Shown here one piece after another: positions 8,156 to 17,100 of a stretch of 39,799 nt of DNA (position 1 is its first letter; each line of letters starts with the position of its first letter). The position numbers and the translations under genes were made by a program. The DNA comes from Bacillota bacterium (GTDB lineage Bacteria > Bacillota > Bacilli > Alicyclobacillales > SLC66). Location of the stretch: assembly GCA_021821185.1 (NCBI GenBank), contig JAKACU010000005.1:1-39799 (forward strand). Direction: 5' to 3'. The notes under the pieces are model-generated. The model ran no database searches. It was not told where the DNA came from and saw only the letters and a list, made by a program, of their open reading frames with translations.

Positions 8156-9159
8156 TGAATTTCACTACGCAAAATAAGTGATTGAACGGCACAATCAGGG
8201 TTTGTCAACCGTTCAAATAACATCTTCATGGCGAAGTGTCCATACTCGTAAGCAGGTTGAGTAGCCGCAGTTACACTTGGGCGCAAAAGTCCATGGGGAT
8301 CAATGTCCTCGAAGCATACCAACGCTACATCATTCGGACAGCGCAGATGCATCGTTTCCAGGCTGTGCAAGACTTCGATAGCCACCATGTTATTTGCAGC
8401 AACGAGTGCAGTTGGTCGAATGGCATCGCCCTGCATCCAGTCATGCATTATGCCGGAGATACCCTGTGCATCTTCTTGTGTGCGAGAAGTGTAAGGGCCG
8501 AAGGATGCTTCTTTGATCAGTCCTTGTCGCACCGGTACGTTGTGATCAGTCAGTGCGGCTACGTATCCTTGAAAGCGTTCATGAGCGGTGTAGATTTGCT
8601 GTGGCCCGTTAATGATGGCGATGTGCTTGTGGCCCTGGTCGATTAGATGTGATGTTAGCCGATACGCTGCATTTCTGTTATCTCCGATAATGTGGTCCGC
8701 CTGGATGCCTGCCACAAGCCGGTCAAGCATAACGTAAGGGATGTGATGGCATGCCAACTGTTGCAGACTATCTCTTGATGCATCTGAAGCCGGTACGATG
8801 ATCATGCCATCAACACGTGCTGAAATGAGCGCATCAATGTATTCACGTTCTTTACTGGCGTCGTCATCGTGGTTGCAAATGATCAGACGGTGACGGTGTA
8901 GGTGGGCGGTATCTTCCGCACCCCGGGCGATCGTTGTGAAAAATGGATTGGCCAAATCAGCCAGTACGAGACCGATTGTATTTGTTTTGCCGGAGATGAG
9001 GCTTCTTGCAATGGAATTCGGCACATAATTAAGTTCTTCCATAGCGCTCAGTACGCGTTGACGTGTAGCATCATTGACGGCGGCCGTATCGTTGATAACA
9101 CGTGATACCGTCATAGCTGAAACATTGGCTCGTCTTGCCACATCGGCAATCGTTGTCAT
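8083..9159 (-). CDS. LacI/GalR-family transcriptional regulator
   Basis: 358 residues. The N-terminal HTH (TTIADVARRANVSAMTVSRVIN) and hinge helix (YVPNSIARSL) are classic LacI. The effector-binding domain begins with TIGLVLADLANPFF and carries DGMIIVPAS and VALVCFEDID. The ATG at 9159 with AGAGGT upstream is preferred to an upstream ATG at 9183. The C-terminus runs about 16 residues beyond the usual end (after HYRNSS), and this tail is encoded antisense to the sirtuin. It is divergent from an MFS transporter, which is its likely target. The ligand, probably a sugar or nucleoside, cannot be read. Confidence 0.92.
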   Translation of the reverse strand: MTTIADVARRANVSAMTVSRVINDTAAVNDATRQRVLSAMEELNYVPNSIARSLISGKTNTIGLVLADLANPFFTTIARGAEDTAHLHRHRLIICNHDDDASKEREYIDALISARVDGMIIVPASDASRDSLQQLACHHIPYVMLDRLVAGIQADHIIGDNRNAAYRLTSHLIDQGHKHIAIINGPQQIYTAHERFQGYVAALTDHNVPVRQGLIKEASFGPYTSRTQEDAQGISGIMHDWMQGDAIRPTALVAANNMVAIEVLHSLETMHLRCPNDVALVCFEDIDPHGLLRPSVTAATQPAYEYGHFAMKMLFERLTNPDCAVQSLILRSEIHYRNSSLASYNALYMEDKTSEIRA

Positions 9160-9178
9160 GGAATCGACCTCTTTGTGG

Positions 9179-9201
9179 GACAATCATTGTCTAATACTAT
9201 A
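9179..9201 (-). promoter_or_regulatory. Operator and -10 region of the LacI-family gene
   Basis: A perfect 13-bp palindrome, GACAAT-C-ATTGTC (9179-9191), lies 20 nt before the regulator's ATG. A -10-like TATAGT (minus strand, 9196-9201) is just upstream of it, so the palindrome would cover the transcription start. Autorepression is the simplest reading. No convincing -35 box was found. Confidence 0.45.
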
Positions 9202-9259
9202 CCACAGCTTGAATTGCCATGGCTTTAATTGACCTTCACGGGGGGTATAATGGTAAAAA

Positions 9260-10438
9260 ATGGTTATAAAAAGACTGGGAAAATTGCCGTTTTATTTAGC
9301 GACGATGTTATTTTGGTTTTCCATGTATACGTATGTACCGATTTTAACACCTTATGTGCGCGTCTTAGGTGGGTCTGTCTTTATGGCGGGATTGGTCGTA
9401 GGCAGCTATGGATTCACACAAATGCTGATTAGAATACCGCTTGGTATGTGGTCCGATAAAATTGGTGTAAGAAAACCGTTCGTTTTGGCAGGTATCCTTT
9501 GTTCCACCTTAAGCGGACTCTTCTTTGGGATGACAGATTCTTTGTGGTTAACGTTACTGTTTCGTGCGTTTGCAGGTATCGCGGCTGGAAGTTGGGTGGC
9601 TTTTACTGTGCTTTTCTCGCAATCCTATCCTCCAGGTCAGGCACCAAAAGCCATGGGTTTACTGAGTTTTTGGACGGGTATCGGACAAATGATGGCGATG
9701 GCGTTAGGCGGATTATTTGCACAGTGGTATGGGTGGCATGCACCATTTTATTTGGGAGTTGCCGGAGGCATTTTGAGCTTTCTTTGCGCCCTTTTGATTC
9801 CAGAACAACCTGAAAATCGTACCAAGGATCGTGCTCATCCTATCGTTATGCTCGTTGAGACAGGGAAAGATTTCAATGTTTTGTCAGTTTCGTTGTTAGC
9901 TGTCATTGTGCAAGCACTTAGCTTTGTTACGATGTTCGGCTTCACACCGTTATACGCAACGCAAATTGGAGCCACAAAAGCACAATTAGGACTCTTATCG
10001 CTCTTAACAACGGCGCCGAACGCATTAGCTGGTTTTCTAACGGGTACGATGATCGTTCGTAAAATGGGTCCGCGAGCTATCGTTGTGAGCGGTTTCCTCT
10101 TTGCTGCTGTAGCTACAGCGATGATTCCTTTAACACACAGCTTTGGATTTTTGCTTGTCAGCCAAGCCCTAAACGGGTTTGGGCAAGGGCTTGTCCTTCC
10201 TGTCTTGATGGGCCTATCGATTGCTCATGTCCCAACCAATCGGCGAGCGACCGCGATGGGATTTTTTCAGGCTGTTTATTCACTTGGTATGTTTGGAGGC
10301 CCATCCATCGTGGGTGCCATGAGCAATGCGATAGGGATTTCTTCTGGATTTTATGTGACTGCCATCGTTGCACTCTTTGGAGCGGGCCTGTCACTATGGT
10401 GGATTACTAACCGACGACCCCCATCCGATCAATATTGA
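9260..10438 (+). CDS. MFS transporter, 12-TM
   Basis: 392 residues with twelve hydrophobic segments in two six-helix halves. Motif A is clear between TM2 and TM3 (GMWSDKIGVRKPFVLAG). The second half carries a related but degenerate loop (TGTMIVRKMGPRAIVVSG). The length and layout fit a single-polypeptide MFS permease or exporter; the substrate is unknown. It is divergent from the LacI-family regulator, suggesting a regulated sugar or sugar-derivative transporter. The ATG at 9260 has only GGGGG about 14 nt upstream as a ribosome site. A perfect TATAAT sits at 9246-9251. The last 32 bp overlap the convergent RsfA-like gene. Confidence 0.88.
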   Translation: MVIKRLGKLPFYLATMLFWFSMYTYVPILTPYVRVLGGSVFMAGLVVGSYGFTQMLIRIPLGMWSDKIGVRKPFVLAGILCSTLSGLFFGMTDSLWLTLLFRAFAGIAAGSWVAFTVLFSQSYPPGQAPKAMGLLSFWTGIGQMMAMALGGLFAQWYGWHAPFYLGVAGGILSFLCALLIPEQPENRTKDRAHPIVMLVETGKDFNVLSVSLLAVIVQALSFVTMFGFTPLYATQIGATKAQLGLLSLLTTAPNALAGFLTGTMIVRKMGPRAIVVSGFLFAAVATAMIPLTHSFGFLLVSQALNGFGQGLVLPVLMGLSIAHVPTNRRATAMGFFQAVYSLGMFGGPSIVGAMSNAIGISSGFYVTAIVALFGAGLSLWWITNRRPPSDQY

Positions 10439-11012
10439 GTTTTTTCATTCTAGCAAGTGTTTCGTCGCCTTCTGTGACGATTTTTGTAGCGAGGGCAAAA
10501 GCGTTCACAAGGTCATCCCGTTCCTTCTGAGCTTGTTCCGCTTGCGCTTTGTACCAAATGGCATTGGCACGTTGTCGTTCCACTTCTGCGAGTAGTTCTT
10601 GCACTGCCTGACGAAGTTTCTCATGGGTTGTGGCCGCCTTGTGCAAAAATTGGATGGTTTGTTGAAACTCATGGGTTGATGCGCTGGCTGTTTCAGCGAT
10701 GGTCTTAGGTTCGGTTGGAACGGCCGTTTGTGATGCGGTTTTATGGGGCTTCACTGTGCTTCGTTTCATCGGTGTTATAGATAAGCCACGACGTTTTCGC
10801 TCCGTCATAATCTGGTCGCGATAGCGAATGAGCAGTCTCATCCATCGCAGGGTGACTGCCTTTTCACTGCGTGATAGTTTCTGCGATACTTGTTTTTTGG
10901 ACAGTACGGCGTAATGGCCTTTCAATTCTTGTACTTGGTACATGGCTTGTAGTAGTACTTGGTCCTCTTCGCCCGACCATACTTCCCCCAGTAAGTTACC
11001 TGTCTTTGGCAT
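10407..11012 (-). CDS. RsfA-like Myb/SANT-domain regulator
   Basis: 201 residues. The N-terminal 60 or so residues have the Myb/SANT pattern WSGEEDQVLLQAM...LSRSEKAVTLRW, as in the prespore regulator RsfA and its relatives in spore formers. A basic, Pro/Thr-rich linker follows (about 75-110). The C-terminal half is a coiled coil rich in Gln, Glu and Ala (about 115-190), probably for dimerisation. The ATG start has a strong GGAGGG about 9 nt upstream. RsfA in B. subtilis adjusts sigma-F-dependent forespore transcription; whether this protein does so is inference. Its 3' end overlaps the convergent MFS gene. Confidence 0.72.
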   Translation of the reverse strand: MPKTGNLLGEVWSGEEDQVLLQAMYQVQELKGHYAVLSKKQVSQKLSRSEKAVTLRWMRLLIRYRDQIMTERKRRGLSITPMKRSTVKPHKTASQTAVPTEPKTIAETASASTHEFQQTIQFLHKAATTHEKLRQAVQELLAEVERQRANAIWYKAQAEQAQKERDDLVNAFALATKIVTEGDETLARMKKLNIDRMGVVG

Positions 11013-11138
11013 GAGTAATTCCCTCCAGAACTTTTCAATGTGTTCTACCTATTCATCTAGTATGGGAAGATTTATCGTGTTACATACATATGAAAAATAT
11101 GTCGAGCTTTGTCGATTTAGGAGGAATTACGTATACAT

Positions 11139-11240
11139 TTGGCGAATAGACTGGGCAACAAAAGCGATGCCATGACGACAAAACCAATGGTGAACTATGG
11201 GGCATTTCGACAGAGATTCTATACATACAGACGCAAATGA
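11139..11240 (+). CDS. Possible short cationic leader ORF
   Basis: A very strong ribosome site, AGGAGG (11119-11124), is followed by a TTG-started frame of 33 codons. Its predicted peptide is basic (ten Arg/Lys) with no match I recognise. Its stop overlaps the first 44 nt of the PAS-GGDEF-EAL gene, which itself lacks a good ribosome site, so translational coupling is possible. Against it, the gap from AGGAGG to TTG is 14 nt, longer than ideal. It is reported as a candidate only. Confidence 0.22.
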   Translation: MANRLGNKSDAMTTKPMVNYGAFRQRFYTYRRK

Positions 11241-12942
11241 TGTCATTAGGGACTTACAGCAATCTCTTGCGCAAAGTATAGCGCGTTATGAGACGCTTGT
11301 GTCTGAATCGCCAGAGACGATTGTCATCATTAAGGAAGATAGGATTTCTTATATTAATCCTGCGGGTGTCGCAATGTTTGGGGCATCTTCTCAAAGCGAA
11401 CTTCTCGATCAACCTTTTATAAATCGACTACATCATGATGATCATGAAGTGGCGTTGCAACGGTTGCGAACGCTTCAACATGTCGGTGATAAGACATCTC
11501 CTTGTCACGAGCGTTTCATTGGACTCGATGGTAAGGTCATCGATGTAGAAGTGAAATCCATCCAAGTTTCTATTGATGATGGATCAGCCACGTTAGTAAT
11601 GGCGCGGGATATTTCCGAGCGAATTTTTGCCGAGCAGGCCAAGGACTATATGTTGAACTATGATTCCTTGACAGGGTTGCCTAATCGTCGATTGTTTCAG
11701 GAAGAACTTGCGGCTGCAGTGTCTCCGTGTACGAATGAGTCGGGGATGGTAGCCACGTTGTTTCTCGATCTTGATCGATTCAAGATGATCAATGATTCTT
11801 TTGGCCATGCAGTAGGCGATCAGTTATTGCTTCGTGTCTGTGAAAGGCTATCGACTACCGTGGCTGATGATATCATCATCGCACGAGTAGGCGGTGATGA
11901 ATTTACGATGATTCTGCCGCATATAAGCCATCGTGCTGAAGTCATGGCGTTAGTCCGCCGTGTCATGGACTCCTTAACGAGCGAGCCATTTATCGTGCAT
12001 GAAGAGGAAATTTTCATGACAGCAAGTATCGGCATCAGCGTGTTTCCTGATGACGGGAAAGATGCTATAACGTTGTTTCGTAATGCCGATATGGCGATGT
12101 ACCAAGCTAAGAGCATTGGAAAGAATAATTATCAATTTTATAATGCCGTGATGAATAGTACTAAAACGGCAACGAAGCAGGTTGTATTGGAGCGGGCTTT
12201 GCGACGTGCTTTAGAGCAAAAGGAATTGTACTTGGTCTATCAGCCTAAAGTTGAGTTGAAAACAGGTCATATTGTTGGCCTTGAGGCGTTATTGCGTTGG
12301 AATAGCCGGGAACTGGGCCATGTATCACCTGCTGAATTTATCCCGCTCGCGGAAGAAACAGGATTGATCGTTCCGATTGGTGAGTATGTGTTGCGTTCAG
12401 CCTGTGAACAAAGTCGCGCATGGCAAGAGCAAGGCTATGCACCGATATGTATTGCTGTGAACATATCTGCCAGGCAATTCCTGACCTCTGACTTGGCTGG
12501 TACGGTACAACGAATCTTGCATGAGACACGTCTTGACGGTCGCTTGCTTGAACTTGAGATTACTGAGAGCCTGCTGATACAAAATACGGAATCGATCGTT
12601 CAAATGTTATACAAGATCAAGTCTATGGGTGTGCAAATTTCGATCGACGACTTCGGAACCGGGTATTCATCCCTAAGCTACTTGAAACGGTTTCCCGTGG
12701 ATCGCTTAAAAATTGATCAGTCCTTTATTCGTGATTTGACTTGGGACTCGGATAATGCGGAGATTGCGACAGCTATCATTAGTATGGGTCATAGCTTGCG
12801 CCTGAAAGTCATCGCTGAAGGTGTAGAGACGGAAGAACAAAAGCAGTTTCTGTTTGAACGCCGGTGCGATGAAATGCAAGGATTTTTGCTGTCCAAACCA
12901 CTGGTTTCTAAGGATATTGTTTCGCAGTTTTTCTACAAATAA
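11197..12942 (+). CDS. PAS-GGDEF-EAL cyclic-di-GMP protein
   Basis: 581 residues with no membrane helices. A PAS domain (about 28-145, including SPETIVIIKEDRISYINPAG) is followed by GGDEF (about 150-315) and EAL (about 330-575). The cyclase site GGDEF (232-236) is intact. The phosphodiesterase motifs EALLRW (363-368), DDFGTGYSSL, EGVETEEQ and QGFLLSKP are also intact, so both making and breaking c-di-GMP is possible. The RxxD inhibitory site before GGDEF is absent (VADD occupies that position). The ATG at 11197 is directly preceded by an in-frame stop and lacks a clear ribosome site. It is probably monocistronic. Confidence 0.92.
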   Translation: MGHFDRDSIHTDANDVIRDLQQSLAQSIARYETLVSESPETIVIIKEDRISYINPAGVAMFGASSQSELLDQPFINRLHHDDHEVALQRLRTLQHVGDKTSPCHERFIGLDGKVIDVEVKSIQVSIDDGSATLVMARDISERIFAEQAKDYMLNYDSLTGLPNRRLFQEELAAAVSPCTNESGMVATLFLDLDRFKMINDSFGHAVGDQLLLRVCERLSTTVADDIIIARVGGDEFTMILPHISHRAEVMALVRRVMDSLTSEPFIVHEEEIFMTASIGISVFPDDGKDAITLFRNADMAMYQAKSIGKNNYQFYNAVMNSTKTATKQVVLERALRRALEQKELYLVYQPKVELKTGHIVGLEALLRWNSRELGHVSPAEFIPLAEETGLIVPIGEYVLRSACEQSRAWQEQGYAPICIAVNISARQFLTSDLAGTVQRILHETRLDGRLLELEITESLLIQNTESIVQMLYKIKSMGVQISIDDFGTGYSSLSYLKRFPVDRLKIDQSFIRDLTWDSDNAEIATAIISMGHSLRLKVIAEGVETEEQKQFLFERRCDEMQGFLLSKPLVSKDIVSQFFYK

Positions 12943-12959
12943 AGTACTTGCGCAATAGC

Positions 12960-12988
12960 TTGTTTAGGCGCTTTCAAGCCGCTGTAAA
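12960..12988 (+). promoter_or_regulatory. Possible promoter for the oxidoreductase gene
   Basis: TTGTTT (12960-12965), a 17-bp spacer and TGTAAA (12983-12988) form a moderate sigma-A-like match, 84 nt upstream of the oxidoreductase start. Confidence 0.3.
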
Positions 12989-13072
12989 TGTGTTAGCATA
13001 GTCCTAAGAGTGGGCAAAAACACAGGCAGCCTTGAACAAAGCGCTTTTTTGGCTGCAAAGGAGATACAGGGT

Positions 13073-14080
13073 ATGCTAAGAGTGGCTATACTTAGCAGTT
13101 GGCATGTACATGCAAAAGATTATGCGAGAGAAGCTTCAAAGCGAAACGGTATCGAGATTGTCGCCGTGTGGGATGAGGTTGCTGACCGCGGACGTGAATT
13201 TGCAAGTCAATGGAATGCGCCATTTGTGGATAATTTGGATGATGTACTGCATAACACCGATATCGATGCCGTGATTGTCACTGCACCAACGTCGAGGCAT
13301 CGAGAGATAATTTCTAAAGCAATGGTGCAAAAGAAACATGTATTTTCGGAAAAAGTGTTAGCGCTCACGAATGAGGATTGTGAATACTTGGTGCAACTCG
13401 CTCATGAGGAAGGCGTTCAGTTGATGCTGTCTTTGCCTCGTTTGACGGAGTCTCCGTATCTTACCGTGCAACATTTGCTTGATGAACGTAGGATCGGCGA
13501 CTTAACGCATATCCGTTGTCGTGTGGCACATGATGGGGCATTGCCAAGTGCGCCAGGTCTTACAGGTTGGTTGAAAGACGAGTTCTTTGAAGTGGGGCCT
13601 ACAGGTGGTGGAGCGCTGATTGACCTCGGAGCGCATCCAATTTATCTGACCAATCGTTTAGCAGGCAACGCTATTTCGGTTTCAGCGACATTTAGTTATT
13701 TGACAAAGCGTGCTGTCGAGGATCACGCGATCGTTACGGTGCAGTATGCAACAGGTGCTACTGGGGTTCTTGAAACTGGATTTGTCTCAAAAGCAGGCCC
13801 ATTTGAGTTGGAGTTATATGGTACGTTAGGGACAATCTTGGCTGTGGAAGATCGTGTCCGTTTGCGTCGTGCAGCTCAAGGTGAACCGTATAAGAATGAG
13901 TGGGAAGAGGTCACGCTCTTGGCGCGGGATGTGTCACCCATGCAACAATGGATCCAAGCGATTGATGGAGTTGCAACGCCTCGCATCACCGATCAGGATA
14001 TGCTGATGTTGACAAGTATAAATGTTGCAGCTTATGCATCTGCTTCTTCGCGAAAGACGGTGGAATTGTCGAAGAAATGA
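13073..14080 (+). CDS. Gfo/Idh/MocA family oxidoreductase
   Basis: 335 residues: an N-terminal Rossmann fold (LRVAILSSWHVHAKDY, then EIVAVWDE) and a C-terminal alpha/beta substrate domain. The usual G-x-G-x-x-G nucleotide loop is degenerate (LSSWHVHA), and the EKP catalytic-region motif reads EKV. GGGALIDLGAHPIYL is the conserved substrate-domain segment with Asp and His (D-x-x-x-H). Relatives oxidise or reduce sugars and inositols with NAD(P). The ATG at 13073 has AAAGGAG 9 nt upstream and is preferred to the upstream in-frame codon at 13010. The substrate is unknown, and the neighbours (c-di-GMP protein, gltB) give no clue. Confidence 0.87.
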   Translation: MLRVAILSSWHVHAKDYAREASKRNGIEIVAVWDEVADRGREFASQWNAPFVDNLDDVLHNTDIDAVIVTAPTSRHREIISKAMVQKKHVFSEKVLALTNEDCEYLVQLAHEEGVQLMLSLPRLTESPYLTVQHLLDERRIGDLTHIRCRVAHDGALPSAPGLTGWLKDEFFEVGPTGGGALIDLGAHPIYLTNRLAGNAISVSATFSYLTKRAVEDHAIVTVQYATGATGVLETGFVSKAGPFELELYGTLGTILAVEDRVRLRRAAQGEPYKNEWEEVTLLARDVSPMQQWIQAIDGVATPRITDQDMLMLTSINVAAYASASSRKTVELSKK

Positions 14081-14089
14081 GAATTTGAA

Positions 14090-14118
14090 TTGATCTTGGG
14101 GAGAAGGGATGGTATCAT
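14090..14118 (+). promoter_or_regulatory. Promoter for gltBD
   Basis: TTGATC (14090-14095), a 17-bp spacer and TATCAT (14113-14118) fit a sigma-A promoter (4/6 and 5/6). It gives a leader of about 65 nt before gltB. No clear TnrA or GltC box was seen. Confidence 0.45.
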
Positions 14119-14190
14119 TCAGAATATTATCTCATAATTTTGTATGAAAATACGATAGATGGAGTTTTTACAGAGAGAGGAAATGGAGAG

Positions 14191-17100
14191 ATGACGATGA
14201 AAGGATTGCCTGCGCGACAGGGGTTGTACGATCCACAGTTTGAGCATGATGCTTGTGGTATCGGATTTGTTGCTCACATCAAGGGACATAAAAGCCATCA
14301 GATTTTGCAAGATGCCCTTACTGTTTTACAAAATCTTGATCATCGTGGTGCTCAAGGTAGTGAAGTGAACTCAGGTGATGGTGCGGGGATCCTATTTCAG
14401 ATCCCCGACACATTCTTTCAAGAAACATGTGCTTTTACTATGTCGAATTTGCCTGCGGCAGGCTCCTACGGTGTAGGGATGGTTTTTTTTCCTCAGGACC
14501 CTTATAAGAGGCAAGAATTCATTACACTTTTTGAACAGACCATTAGCGATGAGGGGCAGATTCTTATCGGATGGCGCGATGTTCCGACGGATAATCACAT
14601 GCTTGGCGAAACATCGAAAGCGGTTGAACCATTTGTGCGCCAAGTGTTTATCGCTAAAGGGGACAATGTCCATGACCAAGATGCGTTTGAGCGTAAACTT
14701 TATGTGATTCGTAAACGCATGGAAAGATCATTGCGCTTGTCGGGTGTGCCAGATGGTCGATCATTTTATGTGTGTAGTTTGTCTTCGCGCACTATCGTCT
14801 ATAAAGGCATGCTGACAACAGAACAATTGAGCGAATATTACACGGATTTGCAAAACGAAAAAGTCACTACAGCGTTAGCTTTGGTGCATTCGCGATTTAG
14901 TACCAATACATTTCCTAGTTGGGAACGCGCACATCCCTATCGCTACCTCATTCATAATGGTGAGATCAATACGCTGCGGGGCAATGTTAATTGGATGCAT
15001 GCCAGACAATCGATGTTCGCGTCTTCTTTGTTTGGCGATGACATAAAAAAAGTTCTCCCCGTTATTGATCAGGAGGGCAGCGATTCATCCATGTTTGACA
15101 ATGTGCTCGAGCTTCTTGTCATGGCGGGTAGAAGTCTTCCTCATGCCGCGATGATGATGATTCCTGAACCGTGGTCAAACCATGAGACGATGAGTGCATC
15201 AAAAAAGGCGTTCTACGAGTACCATAGTTGTTTGATGGAACCTTGGGATGGTCCAGCTGCGATGGTTTATACCAATGGTACACAGATTGCAGCCGTCCTT
15301 GATCGCAATGGACTTCGTCCGGCTCGGTACTACGTGACAAAGGACGACCGTATCGTACTTGCTTCGGAAGTGGGCGTGCTTGATATCGACCCGTCTGATA
15401 TTGTGCAAAAAGAGCGATTGCGTCCAGGCCGCATGTTACTGATTGACACGGAGCAGGGACGCATCGTAAGTGATGATGAGATCAAAGAACAAGTTGCCAA
15501 AGAAAATCCATATCGTGCATGGCTGGATCAACACTTGATCAGCTTGGATAAGTTGCCAGAACCTGTCCATGTGCATCCTGTGGATCATACTACGATGCGC
15601 ATCAGGCAGCTTGCATTCGGTTACACGTACGAGGAAATCCAACGCATGCTTAAGCCGATGGCTGAAGATGGTGTGGATCCATTAGGGTCCATGGGAGTAG
15701 ATACGCCGTTGCCGGTTTTATCAGATCGCCCTCAGTTACTTTACAGTTATTTTAAACAACTGTTTGCCCAAGTGACCAATCCTCCGATTGACTCCATTCG
15801 TGAAGAAATTGTCACAATGACGGCTACGGCTCTGGGGCCAGAACGCAATTTACTTGAACCTGATCCCGAAAGCTGCCGGCAAATTGAAGTTAAAACACCG
15901 ATTTTGACGAATGAAGAGTTTGCTAAACTTCTTCACTTGCATCATGACGGATGGAAATCAACTGTGTTGCCAACGCTATTTCCTGTCGCTCAAGGTGGAA
16001 GCGGCTTACAGGAGGCGTTGGAGGCTGTATTTGCTCACGCTGACGAGGCGATAGCGCAAGGCGCAAATGTACTTGTGTTATCAGACCGTGGTTTTGATCA
16101 AGATTTAGCTCCGATTCCTGCTTTACTTGCGGTTTCGGGGTTGCACCATCACCTGATCCGCCAGGGTACGCGCACGAAAGTTGCTCTCGTTATTGAATCT
16201 GGTGAACCGCGAGAGGTACACCACTTTGCTCTCTTAATTGGATATGGTGCTAGTGCCATTAATCCCTACTTGGCTCTTGAGACGCTCGATGACATGATTC
16301 GCCAAGGAATTTTGACCAATCGAAAACACCATGAGGCTGTTGCGCGGTATGTAAAATCTGCAACCAAAGGGGTTATAAAAGTTTTATCGAAGATGGGCAT
16401 ATCTACCATTCAAAGTTATCATGGCGCGCAAATCTTTGAAGCGGTAGGGATCAAGGAGTCAGTCGTGGCCAAGTACTTTACTTGGACGCCGACGCGCATT
16501 GAAGGTATTGATCTTGACGACATCGCGAAAGACTGTTTGGCACGGCACGAACTGGCCTTCTCTACGGCTTTGTCCGCCTCGCGGGAGTTACCTTCCGGTG
16601 GGAAAATTCAGTGGCGCAAGGATGGGGAAGAACATCTCTATCATCCAGAATCTATTCATTTATTACAACAGTCATGCCGCCAAGGCAACTATGACTTATT
16701 CAAACAATACTCACGCATGATGAATGATCATACGCGTACGAAGAAAAACTTACGTGGCTTGCTGAATTTTGCGAACGATCTTAAACCAGTGCCGATCGAT
16801 GAAGTCGAGTCAGTTGACAGCCTTGTTAAACGATTTAAGACTGGTGCGATGTCGTTTGGATCAATCAGCCAAGAAGCGCATGAAAGTTTGGCGATTGCCA
16901 TGAATCGCTTAGGCGGTAAAAGCAATACTGGCGAAGGCGGTGAAGATCCAGCCCGCTTTGTTAAGGATGCGAATGGTGATTCACGACGTAGTGCTATCAA
17001 ACAGGTGGCATCGGGTCGCTTCGGCGTGACAAGTCATTATCTTGTGAATGCCGATGAAATTCAAATCAAGATGGCACAGGGAGCAAAGCCTGGTGAAGGT

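Noticed and set aside
14140..14190. Extended N-terminus for GltB from TTG 14140
   Set aside because: Start at 14191 places the catalytic Cys at residue 22 as in B. subtilis, with a ribosome site in the right place.
14081..14190. T-box or riboswitch before gltB
   Set aside because: The leader is only about 65 nt after the likely promoter and shows no T-box sequence or terminator/antiterminator pair.
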